This document shows, one piece after another, positions 24,079 to 34,355 of a stretch of DNA of 64,000 nt. A model generated the notes under the pieces. The model was given only the letters and a program-made list of their open reading frames with translations, searched no databases and had not been told where the DNA came from. The DNA comes from Fulvimonas soli. Lineage in GTDB: Bacteria > Pseudomonadota > Gammaproteobacteria > Xanthomonadales > Rhodanobacteraceae. A program made the position numbers and the translations under genes. Each line of letters begins with the position of its first letter. The stretch's first letter is position 1. The stretch covers positions 1-64,000 of the forward strand of contig NZ_QGHC01000001.1 of the NCBI RefSeq assembly GCF_003148905.1, in the 5' to 3' direction.

Positions 24079-24345
24079 CTCAAGAGCGTTCACGATCTTC
24101 CCGTGCCCTGCCGGGAGCCGGCTGCGCGCGGGCTGAGGAAGCGCGAAGGAGTGGGCCGGCCCGCGATGGCGCGGCATGGCGGGCGTGGGGCGAGGGGCCG
24201 GGCATCGCGGCCGGAGGCCGCTCCCACAGGGAGCCTCGCAAGCCTTGTGGGAGCGGCCTCCGGCCGCGATCGACCTGACGCAAGACCGCCGCGGCCGCGA
24301 TGCCATGCCCGCCGAGGCCATGCCCACGGCCCGCCAGCCCGCTCC
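24079..24345 (-). repeat. Dispersed ~250-bp repeat, copy C with internal REP pair
   Basis: Reverse orientation relative to copies A and B. Read on the minus strand it runs GGGCATGGCATCG, GATCGCGGCCGGAGGCCGC and CTCCCACA, then the opposite arm GGGAGCGGCC with TCCGGCCGCGATGCCC (about 24203-24280), then ATGCCGCGCCATCGCGG, CTCCCGGCAGGGCACGGGAA and GTGAACGCTC. The two REP arms face each other as in a BIME. The 413-bp gap 24011-24423 holds this repeat, then an AT-richer promoter stretch (24361-24410) before the PadR gene. Confidence 0.8.
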
Positions 24346-24423
24346 CCCCATGACTTCAAGCCCATGCACTATTGCTAACTTCACACTATCGTTCACTCCA
24401 GCCCAATCCGTCCGGGTGAGCCC

Positions 24424-24789
24424 GTGGACGACACCGCCAGCCTGCTGAAGAAATTCCAGAAGGAGCTGTCCGCCGGCACCGTCTCGCTGGTCCTGCTGGC
24501 GGTGCTGGGGCAGTCGCGCCAGCCGCTCTACGGCTACCAGATCGCCAAGCGGCTGGAGGAGCTGGGCGAGGGCGCGCTGGCCGGCAAGCAGAGCGCGCTG
24601 TACCCGGTGCTGCGCAACCTGGAGGCGGCCGGGCTGCTCGCCAGCGAGGTGGAGCCCTCGGTCAGCGGGCCGCCGCGCCGCTACTACCGCATCACCCGCC
24701 CCGGGCGCGAGGTGCTGCGCGAATGGATCGACGCCTGGAACGCCACCCGCGACTCGGTCGACAAGGTCCTACAGGGAGAGCTGCGATGA
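24424..24789 (+). CDS. PadR-family transcriptional regulator
   Basis: A 121-residue winged-helix protein with GTG start at 24424 (GGGTGAG upstream). Seen: VSLVLLAVLGQSRQPLYGYQ and IAKRLEELGEGALAGKQSAL at the recognition helices, YPVLRNLEAAGLLASEVEPS, and PPRRYYRITRPGREVLREW in the wing, all standard PadR. Its stop overlaps the start of the next gene (ATGA), a common layout in which PadR controls a membrane-protein partner. A TTGCTA box at 24372 and TATCGT near 24387 may be its promoter. Confidence 0.92.
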   Translation: MDDTASLLKKFQKELSAGTVSLVLLAVLGQSRQPLYGYQIAKRLEELGEGALAGKQSALYPVLRNLEAAGLLASEVEPSVSGPPRRYYRITRPGREVLREWIDAWNATRDSVDKVLQGELR

Positions 24790-25709
24790 ACACCCCACGC
24801 ACCATCGCCGAATACCTCGAACAGCTGCGCGCCGCGCTGCGCGGCGCCGACCCGGCGCTGGTCCAGGACGCGCTGTACGACGCCGAGGAGCACCTGCGCG
24901 CCGAGCTGGCCGAGCAGCCAGGCCGCAGCGAGGCCGAGATGCTGCAGAAGGTGGTGGGCAGCTACGGTGCGCCGGAGGAGGTGGCGGAGATCTACCGCGA
25001 CCAGGAGATCAAGATCCAGCGCGCGCTGCGCCCGCCGCCGCCGCCGCGGCGCCGCTCGCTGCCCGGCCGTTTCTTCGGCGTGGCCGCCGACCCGCGCACC
25101 TACGGCGCGCTGTTCTACATGCTGCTGGCGCTGGCCACCGGCATCTTCTACTTCGTGTGGGTGACCACGGGGCTGGCGCTGTCGGCCGGATTGTCGGTGC
25201 TGATCGTCGGCCTGCTGTTCGCGGTGCTGTTCTTCGCCACCGTGCGCGTGCTGTCGCTGGTGGAGGGGCGCATCGTGGAGGCGATGCTCGGCGTGCGCAT
25301 GCCGCGCCGGCCGATCTACCCGGCGCAGGGGCTGACGCTGATGCGGCGGATCGGCCGCATGTTCACCGACGTGCACACCTGGACCACGCTCTGCTACATG
25401 TGGCTGATGCTGCCGCTGGGCATCACCTATTTCACGCTGGCCGTGACCCTGCTCGCCGTGTCGCTGGCGCTGATCGGCGCGCCGCTGGCCTGGGCCTTCG
25501 ACCACGGCAGGTTCGACTCGTGGTTCGTGTTCCGCCACGCCACCATCGACTGGGGCTACGGTCCCCACGCCATGGGCTGGGGCGACGCGGCCGCGATGTG
25601 CGCGGTCGGCATCGTGCTGCTGTTCGCCACGCTGCACCTGGCGCGCGGCATCGGCCGGCTGCACGGGCAGATCGCCAAGCACATGCTGGTGCCGCGCGCC
25701 GCGGCTTGA
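24786..25709 (+). CDS. Membrane protein with DUF1700-like N terminus and putative sensor domain
   Basis: A 307-residue protein translationally coupled to padR. Residues 1-80 are helical and soluble (TIAEYLEQLRAALRGADPAL, YDAEEHLRAELAEQ, VVGSYGAPEEVAEIYRDQEI), like the DUF1700/HAAS domain that partners PadR regulators. A proline-rich linker (PPPPPRRR) leads to a membrane part with spans near residues 110-130, 135-160, 210-245 and 270-290, fitting the putative-sensor family. It probably gates or reports membrane state to PadR; this is inferred from family pairing. Confidence 0.8.
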   Translation: MNTPRTIAEYLEQLRAALRGADPALVQDALYDAEEHLRAELAEQPGRSEAEMLQKVVGSYGAPEEVAEIYRDQEIKIQRALRPPPPPRRRSLPGRFFGVAADPRTYGALFYMLLALATGIFYFVWVTTGLALSAGLSVLIVGLLFAVLFFATVRVLSLVEGRIVEAMLGVRMPRRPIYPAQGLTLMRRIGRMFTDVHTWTTLCYMWLMLPLGITYFTLAVTLLAVSLALIGAPLAWAFDHGRFDSWFVFRHATIDWGYGPHAMGWGDAAAMCAVGIVLLFATLHLARGIGRLHGQIAKHMLVPRAAA

Positions 25710-25763
25710 ACGGCCGCGGCGGGTCGGGCCATGCTTCCGCTCCCCCACGTCCGCGACGTTTCC

Positions 25764-26207
25764 ATGAACGACATCCTGCAGAGGCTGGCCGGCGACTGGC
25801 TGGGCGAGGAAGCGATCGCCGCGACGCGCTGGGGACCCGGCGGCCGCGCCGTGGGGCGCATCGCGGCGCGGCTGGCGCTGGGCGGCCGGGCGCTGGTGCA
25901 GGACTACCGCGAGGAGCGCGACGGCAGGCCGGCGTTGCAGGCGCACGCGGTGTTCGTGGCCGGCGACGACGGCGGCTATGGCCTGTACTGGTTCGACAGC
26001 TACGGCTTCGTGCCGCACGAGCCGGCCGCGGGCCGCTGGGACGGGCGCAGCCTGGTGTTCGTGCGCCGCTCCCCGCGCGGCCAGACCCGCCACGTCTACA
26101 CGCCGCTCGGCGAGGATCGCCTGGGCCTCACGCTGGAAAGCTCGTTCGACGGCGGCGCGTCATGGGAGCCGGTGTTGCAGGCCGAATACCGCCGCGTGCG
26201 GGATTGA
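25764..26207 (+). CDS. DUF1579-like small protein
   Basis: A 147-residue soluble protein, ATG 25764. It begins LQRLAGDWLGEEAIAATRWG and carries repeated beta-strand patterns (HAVFVAGDDGGYGLYWFDSY, TLESSFDGGASWEPVLQAEY), like the lipocalin-shaped DUF1579 family. No catalytic motif is seen. It follows the PadR operon by 54 nt in the same direction and may belong to it. Confidence 0.65.
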   Translation: MNDILQRLAGDWLGEEAIAATRWGPGGRAVGRIAARLALGGRALVQDYREERDGRPALQAHAVFVAGDDGGYGLYWFDSYGFVPHEPAAGRWDGRSLVFVRRSPRGQTRHVYTPLGEDRLGLTLESSFDGGASWEPVLQAEYRRVRD

Positions 26208-26299
26208 GTCCCGTGCCCGGCAACTGACAGGCCGTCCGTCCGCACGTTTGGGATCTGCAACGCATCCGTGCGGCCAAACGCATCCGTTCGCGTTGCCCC

Positions 26300-26423
26300 G
26301 TCATCGTCATCCCGGCGCAAGCCGGAATCCAGTCGGGTACTTCGTGCGAAGCACTCCAGATCCGGCTTTGCGTGCTTCGCACAACGCGGTTTCACTGGAT
26401 TCCGGCTTGCGCCGGAACGACGA
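26300..26423. repeat. Inverted ATTCC-type repeat pair
   Basis: Outer arms CCGGCGCAAGCCGGAATCCA and TGGATTCCGGCTTGCGCCGG flank about 60 bp containing GTGCGAAGCAC and TGCTTCGCACAA. Each arm is itself a short palindrome. The same design occurs at 34181-34285, 39832-39912 and as a single arm near 52131-52154. It fills the 258-bp gap after the DUF1579 gene; it resembles the small dRS3-like repeats of other proteobacteria. Confidence 0.75.
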
Positions 26424-26465
26424 GCGTGGGGGCGTTCCCGCACATGGCATCCAAGCCGCAGGAGG

Positions 26466-28001
<1,536 letters not shown>

Positions 28002-28007
28002 CCCGTC

Positions 28008-29216
28008 TCAGGCCAGTTGCAGGTCGCGCGGCCTGGCCTGCGGGAAGACGGTCTGCAGCTGGTCGCGGCCGAGACCCCACAGGCGGCCGAACAGCCCGGC
28101 GTAGACGTCGCGGTAGTTGTTGAGCACCGGGTAGTCGCGGTCCTGCAGCAGGCTGGGCTGCGCCACCGCCACCTGCTCGCCGGCGACGCGGCCGCCGTTG
28201 ATCCGCCCGCCCAGCACCCAGTGCACGGTGCCGTGGCCGTGGTCGGTGCCCCTGTCGCCGTTCTCGCGGAAGGTGCGGCCGAACTCGGAGACCACCACCA
28301 CCACGGTGTCGTTCCAGGCCTCGCCCAGCGCGTCGGCGTAGGCGGCCAGGCCGTCGCCCAGGTTGCGCAGGTTGCTGGAGAGCTGGCCGACCGCGCCGCC
28401 CTGGTTGACGTGGGTGTCCCAGCCGCCGACGTCGACGAAGCCCAGGCGGTAGCGGTCGCGCATCAGCGCGGCGATGCGGCGCGTCTCGGTGGCGAAGCTG
28501 CTGGCGCTGGGCGCGCCGCGGCTGGCGCGCACCATCTCCTCCTCCAGGTTCTGCAGGTCCATCGACACCGAGCGGCGCAGCGCCAGGCCGTCGCTGGCGG
28601 CGTCGGCCAGCGGCGTGCCGCGGTACATGCCGGCGAGGATCGCCGACTGCCGCTCGTCGAAGCGCGCCTTGGGATCGCCCTTCAGCGAGATGTTGGGCAC
28701 GTCGCGCGGGCTGCCCTGGAAGCTCAGCGGCAGGTTGTTGGTGAAGGCGATGGCGGGCACGCCGGTGAGCACGGTGGAGAGCCGGGCCAGGAAGCCGGAG
28801 CGGTAGTCGCCGGCCTGGCCGGGCTGGCCGCGCTCGATGTTGTCCTGCGTCTCGAAGTGGCTGCGCGAGAGGTCGTCGGTGCCCGCGAACGGGACGAAGG
28901 CGACCTGCTTCTTCTGCCACAGCGGGTGGATCGAGTCGCGCAGCGCCGGGTTGAGCCCCCAGTGCGCGTCCAGCGCGATCGCGCTGTTGGCGTCGTTCGG
29001 GTCGGGCCGGGCGATGGCGAGGGTGGGCCGGGCCTCGTAGTAGAAGCCGCTGGCGTAGGGCACCAGCAGGTTGTTGCAGTCGTAGCCGCCGCGCAGGAAC
29101 ACGAACAGCAGGCGCGGCGAGCCGGCCGGCGCGGCGAACAGCCGCGAGGAGAACGACAGCGTCGGCAGGGCAGCCGCCGCGAGGGCGGCGTTGCGCAGGA
29201 ACTGGCGACGGTTCAT
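28008..29216 (-). CDS. DUF1501 exported protein with Tat-type signal
   Basis: A 402-residue protein. The start MNRRQFLRNAALAAAALPTL is a twin-arginine (RRQFLR) signal. Seen: LLFVFLRGGYDCNNLLVPY, an alkaline-phosphatase-like first metal block, FVDVGGWDTHVNQGG, and VVVVVSEFGRTFRENGDRGT followed by DHGHGTVHWVLGG, the family hallmark of the sulfatase/phosphatase superfamily. Its action on a real substrate is unknown. It sits between the two DUF1800 genes, 12 nt from one and 6 nt from the other, so the three form an operon. Confidence 0.92.
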   Translation of the reverse strand: MNRRQFLRNAALAAAALPTLSFSSRLFAAPAGSPRLLFVFLRGGYDCNNLLVPYASGFYYEARPTLAIARPDPNDANSAIALDAHWGLNPALRDSIHPLWQKKQVAFVPFAGTDDLSRSHFETQDNIERGQPGQAGDYRSGFLARLSTVLTGVPAIAFTNNLPLSFQGSPRDVPNISLKGDPKARFDERQSAILAGMYRGTPLADAASDGLALRRSVSMDLQNLEEEMVRASRGAPSASSFATETRRIAALMRDRYRLGFVDVGGWDTHVNQGGAVGQLSSNLRNLGDGLAAYADALGEAWNDTVVVVVSEFGRTFRENGDRGTDHGHGTVHWVLGGRINGGRVAGEQVAVAQPSLLQDRDYPVLNNYRDVYAGLFGRLWGLGRDQLQTVFPQARPRDLQLA

Positions 29217-29228
29217 GGCGAGGCGCTC

Positions 29229-30761
29229 CTACAGGTAGTTGAAGTCGGGCGAGGCGAGCAGATAGGTGTTCCATTCCTGCGCCGTGCCGGCCTTGGCCAG
29301 TGCCGCGCGCGTGGCCGGCGAGAGCCAGGGCGCGAGGGTGCGGCGGAACAGCGGCGAGTCCAGCGCAGGCGGCGTGCGCGGCGCGCCGTCGGCGACGAAC
29401 AGGCGGTTGCGGCCGCTGCCGATCGCGGCGGCGACGTCGAAGCGCCTGGCCATCTGGCCGGAGCCGGACCAGCTCGCGCCGTCCAGCGGCCAGCCGTCGG
29501 GGGTGATGCGGCCGAACGGCGGCTCGCCCAGCTGCGCCATCCAGTTCGCCAGCGGCGCGGCGTCGGCGACCGGGCGGCCGTCCAGCGACAGGCGCATGGC
29601 GGCGGCGAGGAAGCGCATCGGGTCGGCGAACTTGCGCGTGCCGGTGGCGGCGAACTCGGGCGAGGCCAGCAGCGTGCGCAGCACCCGGGCAATGTCGCCG
29701 TCGCTTTGCTGGAAGGTGCGCGCCATCGCGTCGACCAGCGCGGGCGGCGGCCGGTCGGCGAGGAAGTACTCGGCCAGCTGGCGCGAGACGAAGCGTGCGC
29801 AGGCGGGCTGCCGCGTCAGCAGGTCCACCGCCTGCTCGATCTCGGCATGGCCGCTGCCGCGGATGCGCCGGCCGAGCAGGGTCTTGTCGCTGAAGTCGTG
29901 GCGGCGCGGGTTGAACAGGAACAGGCCCTCGCGCACCGCGCCGGCCGGCCGGCGGCGCGCGTCCGGCCGCCCGTCCGGCGCGGGCGGCGCGATGCCGGCG
30001 CCGGTGAGGATCAGCGCCAGCTGCTGCACGTCCTGCTGGGTGTAGCCGGCGTCCACGCCCAGCGTGTGCAGCTCCATCAGCTCGCGCGCGTAGTTCTCGT
30101 TGACCTTGCCGGCGGCGTTCTTGTCGTTGTCCAGGTACTCCAGCATCGCCGGGCTCTTCAGCGTGGCCATCACCAGGTCGCGGAACCTGCCCAGCGCGTG
30201 CGGGCGGATCACCCGCTCCTCGTAGTCGGCGGCGAGCAGCCGCACGCGGCCCTTGGCGCCGTAGACGCTGAAGTGGTTCAGCCAGAACCACACCATCTGC
30301 TCCTTCAGCGGATTGCCGCCGTACACCGCGCGCAGCAGCTCGGCCTGCTGCGCCTGCTTGACCAGCTCGCGGCCGTCCCGCTGCAGGGCCTTCTTCGCGG
30401 CCAGCTTGGCGTCGCCGTCGGGCATCGCCTTGAGCTGCCGCTGGCGCCCGCGGTACTGCGCGAGCAGCTCCGCGGGCGGCGTGCTCACCGCGGGGTAGCT
30501 GTCGATCGTCGCCTGGATCGCGGGAGGCAGCGTGTCGTCGCCGCCGGCGAGCAGCTCGTCCAGGTAGCGCGCGCGGCCCAGCGCCTGGTAGCGCGCCAGC
30601 ACGGCGCTGTCGATGCCGAAGCCGGCGCGGCGCAGCCAGGTCACGTCCTTGCGCGTGAGCGTGGCCCCGGGTGTGGCCTGGACGAGGCCGGCGGCGAGGA
30701 CGAGAGCGGCCGCGAACAGGACGGCGCGGCCACGGCGGACGGAGGAGGGCGAGGGACGCAT
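29229..30761 (-). CDS. Exported DUF1800 protein, second copy
   Basis: A 510-residue paralogue of the protein at 26466, sharing long identical stretches (KEQMVWFWLNHFSVYG, IRPHALGRFRDLVMATLKSP, NENYARELMELHTLGVDAGY). Signal peptide RRGRAVLFAAALVLAAGLVQA. First gene of the three-gene set; the region just upstream (30762-30876) holds a GCCGCCGCGCGGCGGC hairpin. DUF1800-DUF1501 pairs are common; a DUF1501 flanked by two DUF1800 copies is less so. Confidence 0.9.
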   Translation of the reverse strand: MRPSPSSVRRGRAVLFAAALVLAAGLVQATPGATLTRKDVTWLRRAGFGIDSAVLARYQALGRARYLDELLAGGDDTLPPAIQATIDSYPAVSTPPAELLAQYRGRQRQLKAMPDGDAKLAAKKALQRDGRELVKQAQQAELLRAVYGGNPLKEQMVWFWLNHFSVYGAKGRVRLLAADYEERVIRPHALGRFRDLVMATLKSPAMLEYLDNDKNAAGKVNENYARELMELHTLGVDAGYTQQDVQQLALILTGAGIAPPAPDGRPDARRRPAGAVREGLFLFNPRRHDFSDKTLLGRRIRGSGHAEIEQAVDLLTRQPACARFVSRQLAEYFLADRPPPALVDAMARTFQQSDGDIARVLRTLLASPEFAATGTRKFADPMRFLAAAMRLSLDGRPVADAAPLANWMAQLGEPPFGRITPDGWPLDGASWSGSGQMARRFDVAAAIGSGRNRLFVADGAPRTPPALDSPLFRRTLAPWLSPATRAALAKAGTAQEWNTYLLASPDFNYL

Positions 30762-30876
30762 GCGGCCGTTTTTCCGACGGGAACCCGTCCTGACAACGCC
30801 GCCGCGCGGCGGCGGTGCACATCCGGCGCGGGACGGGCCGGGAACGGTTCAGCAAAGTGTGCGCGCCGGCACGTCT

Positions 30877-31164
30877 TCAGAATTCGTCGACGAACTCCAG
30901 CGCGTAGCCGCGCTGCCCGGCCTGGATCTCCGCCACCGCCTCCACGGCCTCCGCGTGCAGGCGGTCGGGGGCCAGCACCTCGATGCGGTAGAGGTGGCCC
31001 TCGCTGTCGTCGACCAGCGCGTTGGAGCTGGAGTCGTCCCGCACGGCGTCCATCGGCTCGTCCACTTCCTCGACGTGCTCGATGCCGTCGATGCCGTGCA
31101 GGGCGGTGATCAGCGCGTCGGCGTCGTCGCGGCTGCCGACCAGGCGGATGCGGATCATGGGCAT
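30877..31164 (-). CDS. Small acidic hypothetical protein
   Basis: A 95-residue acidic protein: MPMIRIRLVGSRDDADALIT, GIDGIEHVEEVDEPMDAV, HLYRIEVLAPDRLHAEAVEA. The alternating strand and helix pattern suggests a small ACT- or ferredoxin-like alpha/beta fold. No known family is recognised. It is divergent from the methyltransferase at 31276. Confidence 0.7.
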   Translation of the reverse strand: MPMIRIRLVGSRDDADALITALHGIDGIEHVEEVDEPMDAVRDDSSSNALVDDSEGHLYRIEVLAPDRLHAEAVEAVAEIQAGQRGYALEFVDEF

Positions 31165-31275
31165 GGCGGGTTTCCTGTGCAGCGCTTTCGCGGCGCCATG
31201 CTGGCGCGCGCGGCGTCGCCGGGAAGTGATGCCGCGCCGCGGTTACCATGCGCGACGGAGCGGAGCCCAGCAGAC

Positions 31276-31896
31276 ATGCCCAAGACCTACGACCAGGCCT
31301 ATTTCGACAAGTGGTACCGCGACCCGGCGCACGCGGTCGGCGCGCCGGCCGCGCTGCGGCGCAAGGTGGCGCTGGCGGTGGCGCAGGCCGAGTACTACCT
31401 CGGCCGGCCGCTGCGCAACGTGCTCGACGTGGGCTGCGGCGAGGCGCCGTGGCGCGCGCCGCTGCGCGCGCTGCGGCCGGGCGTGGACTACCGCGGCCTG
31501 GACGCCAGCCAGTACGTGGTGGCGCGCTACGGCCGCAGCCGCAACATCGGCCTGGCGCGCTTCGGCCAGCTCGAGCACCTGCGCTTCGACACGCGCTTCG
31601 ACCTGATCGTGTGCAGCGACGTGCTGCACTACCTCAAGCCGGCCGAGATCCGCGCCGGGCTGGCCGGCATCGCCGGGATGGCCGAGGGCGTAGCCTTCCT
31701 GGAAGTGTTCACCAGCCGCGACGGCGTGGACGGCGACCTGGAGGGCTTCCACGCGCGCGCGCCGGAGTGGTACCTGCGCGCGTTCGCCGATGCGGGGCTG
31801 CTGCCCTGCGGCTCGCACTGCTACCTCGCGCCGCGGCTGGGACGGCGCATCGCCGCGCTGGAGCTGGCGCGGCTGCCGGCGGGGACGGCGCGGTGA
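31276..31896 (+). CDS. Class I SAM-dependent methyltransferase
   Basis: A 206-residue protein. It starts MPKTYDQAYFDKWYRDP and has SAM-binding VLDVGCGEAPWRAPLRAL near residues 48-65, an acidic loop YRGLDASQYVV and FDLIVCSDVLHYL as motifs II-IV. The substrate is not evident; small molecules are likely. A TACCAT box lies near 31245. Its stop overlaps the GTG start of the next gene (GTGA), so the two are coupled. Confidence 0.88.
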   Translation: MPKTYDQAYFDKWYRDPAHAVGAPAALRRKVALAVAQAEYYLGRPLRNVLDVGCGEAPWRAPLRALRPGVDYRGLDASQYVVARYGRSRNIGLARFGQLEHLRFDTRFDLIVCSDVLHYLKPAEIRAGLAGIAGMAEGVAFLEVFTSRDGVDGDLEGFHARAPEWYLRAFADAGLLPCGSHCYLAPRLGRRIAALELARLPAGTAR

Positions 31897-32876
31897 GCAC
31901 GGTCTTCCTCACCGGGGCGAGCGGCTTCCTCGGCGGGCACCTGCTGCGCGAGCTGCGCGCAGCCGGGCACGCGGTGCGGGCGCTGTCGCGCCGGGACGGG
32001 ACGGACGCCGCGATCGCCGCCGCCGGCGGCGAGCCGGTGCGCGCCGCGCTGTCGGACCCGGCCTCGCTGCGGCGGGCGCTGGCCGGCTGCGAGGCGGTGT
32101 TCCACGCCGCCGCCGACACCAGCCTGTGGCGCGGCGGGGCGGCGGCGCAGTTCGCCACCAACGTCGAGGGCACCCGGCACCTGCTGCAGGCGGCGGAGGC
32201 GGCCGGCGTGCGCGCCTTCATGCACACCTCGTCGGTGACGGCCTACTCGCACCTGGTGCACGGCGTGCTGCGCGAGGACACGCCGCAGCGCGGCGGCGAG
32301 AGCTGGATCGGCTACGAGCGCAGCAAGTTCCTCGGCGAGCAGGCGGTGCGCGGCAGCGCCCTGCCGTGGATCGTGTTCAACCCGGCGCACATCCTGGGGC
32401 CGGGCGACCGCCGCAACTGGGCGCGCCTGATCGTGCTGGTGGACCGCGGCCGGCTGCCCGGCATCCCGCCCGGCACCGGGACCTTCGCCGACGTGCGCGA
32501 GATCGCCCGCGCGCAGGTGCGCGCCTGGGAGCTGCGGCGCTTCGGCCGCGCCTACCTGCTCGGCGGCGAGCAGGCCAGCTTCGTGGATTTCGTGCACCGC
32601 GTGGGCGCGGCGCTGGGCCGCCGCACGCCGCGCGGCGCCACGCCGGCGTGGGCGCTGATGGCCTGCGCGCGGGCGCTCGGCGCCTGGTCGCGCCTCGGCG
32701 GGCGCGAGCCGGAAGTGACGCCGGAGGGCGCGGCGCTGACCTCGCACGTGCTGCAGGTGGATTCCAGCCGCGCGCGGCAGGAGCTGGGCTACGTGGAAAC
32801 GCCGCTCGACGCGCTGCTGGCCGACACGCTGGAGTGGATGCGGCGGGAAGGCATGATCGGCGGCGCGGCGCGCTGA
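31893..32876 (+). CDS. NAD-dependent epimerase/dehydratase (extended SDR)
   Basis: A 327-residue Rossmann protein with GTG start. Seen: TVFLTGASGFLGGHLLRELR (GxxGxxG), CEAVFHAAADTSLW, the SDR catalytic Ser region HTSSVTAYSH, and YERSKFLGE (Y-x3-K near residue 145). NPAHILGPGDRRNW is typical of the dihydroflavonol-reductase/3-beta-HSD-like group. The substrate is not known. Coupling to the methyltransferase suggests a shared small-molecule pathway. Confidence 0.88.
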   Translation: MSTVFLTGASGFLGGHLLRELRAAGHAVRALSRRDGTDAAIAAAGGEPVRAALSDPASLRRALAGCEAVFHAAADTSLWRGGAAAQFATNVEGTRHLLQAAEAAGVRAFMHTSSVTAYSHLVHGVLREDTPQRGGESWIGYERSKFLGEQAVRGSALPWIVFNPAHILGPGDRRNWARLIVLVDRGRLPGIPPGTGTFADVREIARAQVRAWELRRFGRAYLLGGEQASFVDFVHRVGAALGRRTPRGATPAWALMACARALGAWSRLGGREPEVTPEGAALTSHVLQVDSSRARQELGYVETPLDALLADTLEWMRREGMIGGAAR

Positions 32877-33009
32877 GCGGGCGGCTTCCGGCCTTGCGCG
32901 CCGGGTCGATGTCGGCGCAATGGAAAAAAGCCGCCATTTGGTGGCAAGTGGCCGAACTACGAAGCCAACCCCAATCCATCCCTTCCATGCGCCGTTGGCC
33001 ACGGTGCGG

Positions 33010-33510
33010 TCACGATCCGCCCGCGAGCAACTCATCCAGCTGCGCGAATTGCTCGGGCAGGGCTTCCGCCGAACCGGCGAGGGCTTCGTCGAGGGCCGCT
33101 TTCGTGGGGTAGAGTTCGTGCAGGGTGACCAGCGTCTTGCCGGCATTTTCCTCGAACGTCACCGTGGTCACGGCGCCCTCGTCGCTCTCTTCGTTCGTCC
33201 ACACGATGCGCTCGTTCGGCGTCACTTCCCGGTAAGTGCCGAAGAACGCCATCGGCTGATCGGACATCGGGTGGCGGAACACGAGGCGATACGTGCCCCC
33301 GGTGCGCACATCCATGTCGCACGAAAGCAGCGCCAGGCCCGCCGACTCCGGAACCCACCAACGCTGGAACAGTTCGGCTTTGCTCCACGCCTCGAAGACG
33401 AGGTGCGCCGGGGCATCGAACGTTCGCGTCACGACGAGTTCGCGGTCGGACCTGCGCTCCACAGCGGTGCGGTTCACGGCGGCGGAACTACCTTCTTTTG
33501 CTTCTGGCAT
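33010..33510 (-). CDS. SRPBCC/AHSA1-domain protein
   Basis: A 166-residue START-like protein: SDRELVVTRTFDAPAHLVFE, AWSKAELFQRWWVPES, MDVRTGGTYRLVFRHP, PNERIVWTNEESDEGAVTTV, FEENAGKTLVTLHELYPTK, the standard activator-of-Hsp90-like (COG3832) pattern. It binds a hydrophobic ligand in a cavity, identity unknown. It overlaps the ArsR gene upstream by 23 nt, a pairing seen very widely (ArsR plus SRPBCC), and is probably controlled by it. The 133-bp gap to 32877 holds nothing recognisable. Confidence 0.92.
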   Translation of the reverse strand: MPEAKEGSSAAVNRTAVERRSDRELVVTRTFDAPAHLVFEAWSKAELFQRWWVPESAGLALLSCDMDVRTGGTYRLVFRHPMSDQPMAFFGTYREVTPNERIVWTNEESDEGAVTTVTFEENAGKTLVTLHELYPTKAALDEALAGSAEALPEQFAQLDELLAGGS

Positions 33511-33850
33511 TGGCCTTCTCCTTGCGCTTCAGGTCCTCGACAATCTCGTCCAGCGCGTCGAAACGCGCGCTCCAGAGCTGGCGGTGCCGCTCGATCCAGG
33601 CGGCCTCTTCTTCCAGCCGGCGCGGTCCGAGCTTGCAGGTTCGCACGCGCCCGACCTTCTCCGTGGTCACCAGCCCCGCCCGCTCCAGGACGCCGACGTG
33701 CTTCTTCATGCCCGTGAGGGTCATGCGAAACCTCTGGGCAAGGTCGGTGATCGAGGCGTCCGAACCCGCGAGCTGCTCCAGCACGCCGCGCCGGGTGACG
33801 TCGGAGAGCGCGGCGAACGTCGTGTCGAGGCGGGCTTGATAGTGAACCAT
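33488..33850 (-). CDS. ArsR-family regulator paired with the SRPBCC gene
   Basis: A 120-residue winged-helix protein. ATG 33850 was chosen; it lies within a 20-bp palindrome. Seen: LDTTFAALSDVTRRGVLEQL, SITDLAQRFRMTLTGMKKHV as the recognition helix and LERAGLVTTEKVGRVRTCKL in the wing, then a helical C-terminus (WIERHRQLWSARFDALDEIV). No metal-binding CxC is seen, so the signal is probably not arsenic. Its operator overlaps its own start codon. Confidence 0.93.
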   Translation of the reverse strand: MVHYQARLDTTFAALSDVTRRGVLEQLAGSDASITDLAQRFRMTLTGMKKHVGVLERAGLVTTEKVGRVRTCKLGPRRLEEEAAWIERHRQLWSARFDALDEIVEDLKRKEKANARSKRR

Positions 33851-33860
33851 ATGGTTCACT
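33841..33860. promoter_or_regulatory. Perfect 20-bp palindrome over the ArsR start codon: operator
   Basis: AGTGAACCATATGGTTCACT is a perfect inverted repeat, and the CAT of its left half is the ArsR start codon on the minus strand. ArsR dimers bind such dyads; here binding would block the promoter or translation start, an autorepression layout. It resembles the sites of ArsR-SRPBCC pairs. Confidence 0.7.
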
Positions 33861-34180
33861 GTAAGGCGCGCATGGGCGATTTGCAAGCGGATGACCCCGC
33901 GGGCGCAGATCGCACGTGGCTCCTCCGCCGCGCCGAACCCAAACCGCGCATGCCGGGTGTGGGCAGCCCTTTGTGGGCGCCGGACGGCTGCTCAGGGGCG
34001 ACAAGCGACCTGCGGCCGGATGGTCGGCTGGCTGGAGATCAATGCCCGGTCTCCAGCTGCATGATCCGGCGGAAGATCCCCGCAAGGCCACCCACGGCCT
34101 GCCTTGGGCACTTGCTGCCCGATGGCGTGATGGACCGGAGATGCGTTTTCCAACCCATGGCACCGGGCACCCTTGCCGCC

Positions 34181-34285
34181 ATTCCGGCACAGGCCGGAAT
34201 CCAGCCGGGTGAGCGCCGCGGCCGGAAAGGCTTTGCGTGCTGCGCACGACGTATCCGGACTGGATTCCGGCCTGCGCCGGAATGA
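34181..34285. repeat. Inverted ATTCC-type repeat pair
   Basis: Arms ATTCCGGCACAGGCCGGAAT and ATTCCGGCCTGCGCCGGAAT with outer CCAG/CTGG, flanking about 55 bp with GCTTTGCGTGCTGCGCACGA, similar to the centre of the element at 26300. It lies in the 505-bp gap between arsR and typA, the rest of which (33861-34180) has no ORF or other signal I can name. Confidence 0.7.
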
Positions 34286-34355
34286 CGGGGCGGGACCGGC
34301 GCACGCCGGGACCGCCGGGCCGGGCGGCCGGGCGTGCCGCGGCCCCGCGGCGCGC

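Noticed and set aside
24079-24345. Facing REP arms as a CRISPR-like array
   Set aside because: Only two inverted arms, no regular spacers, no cas genes.
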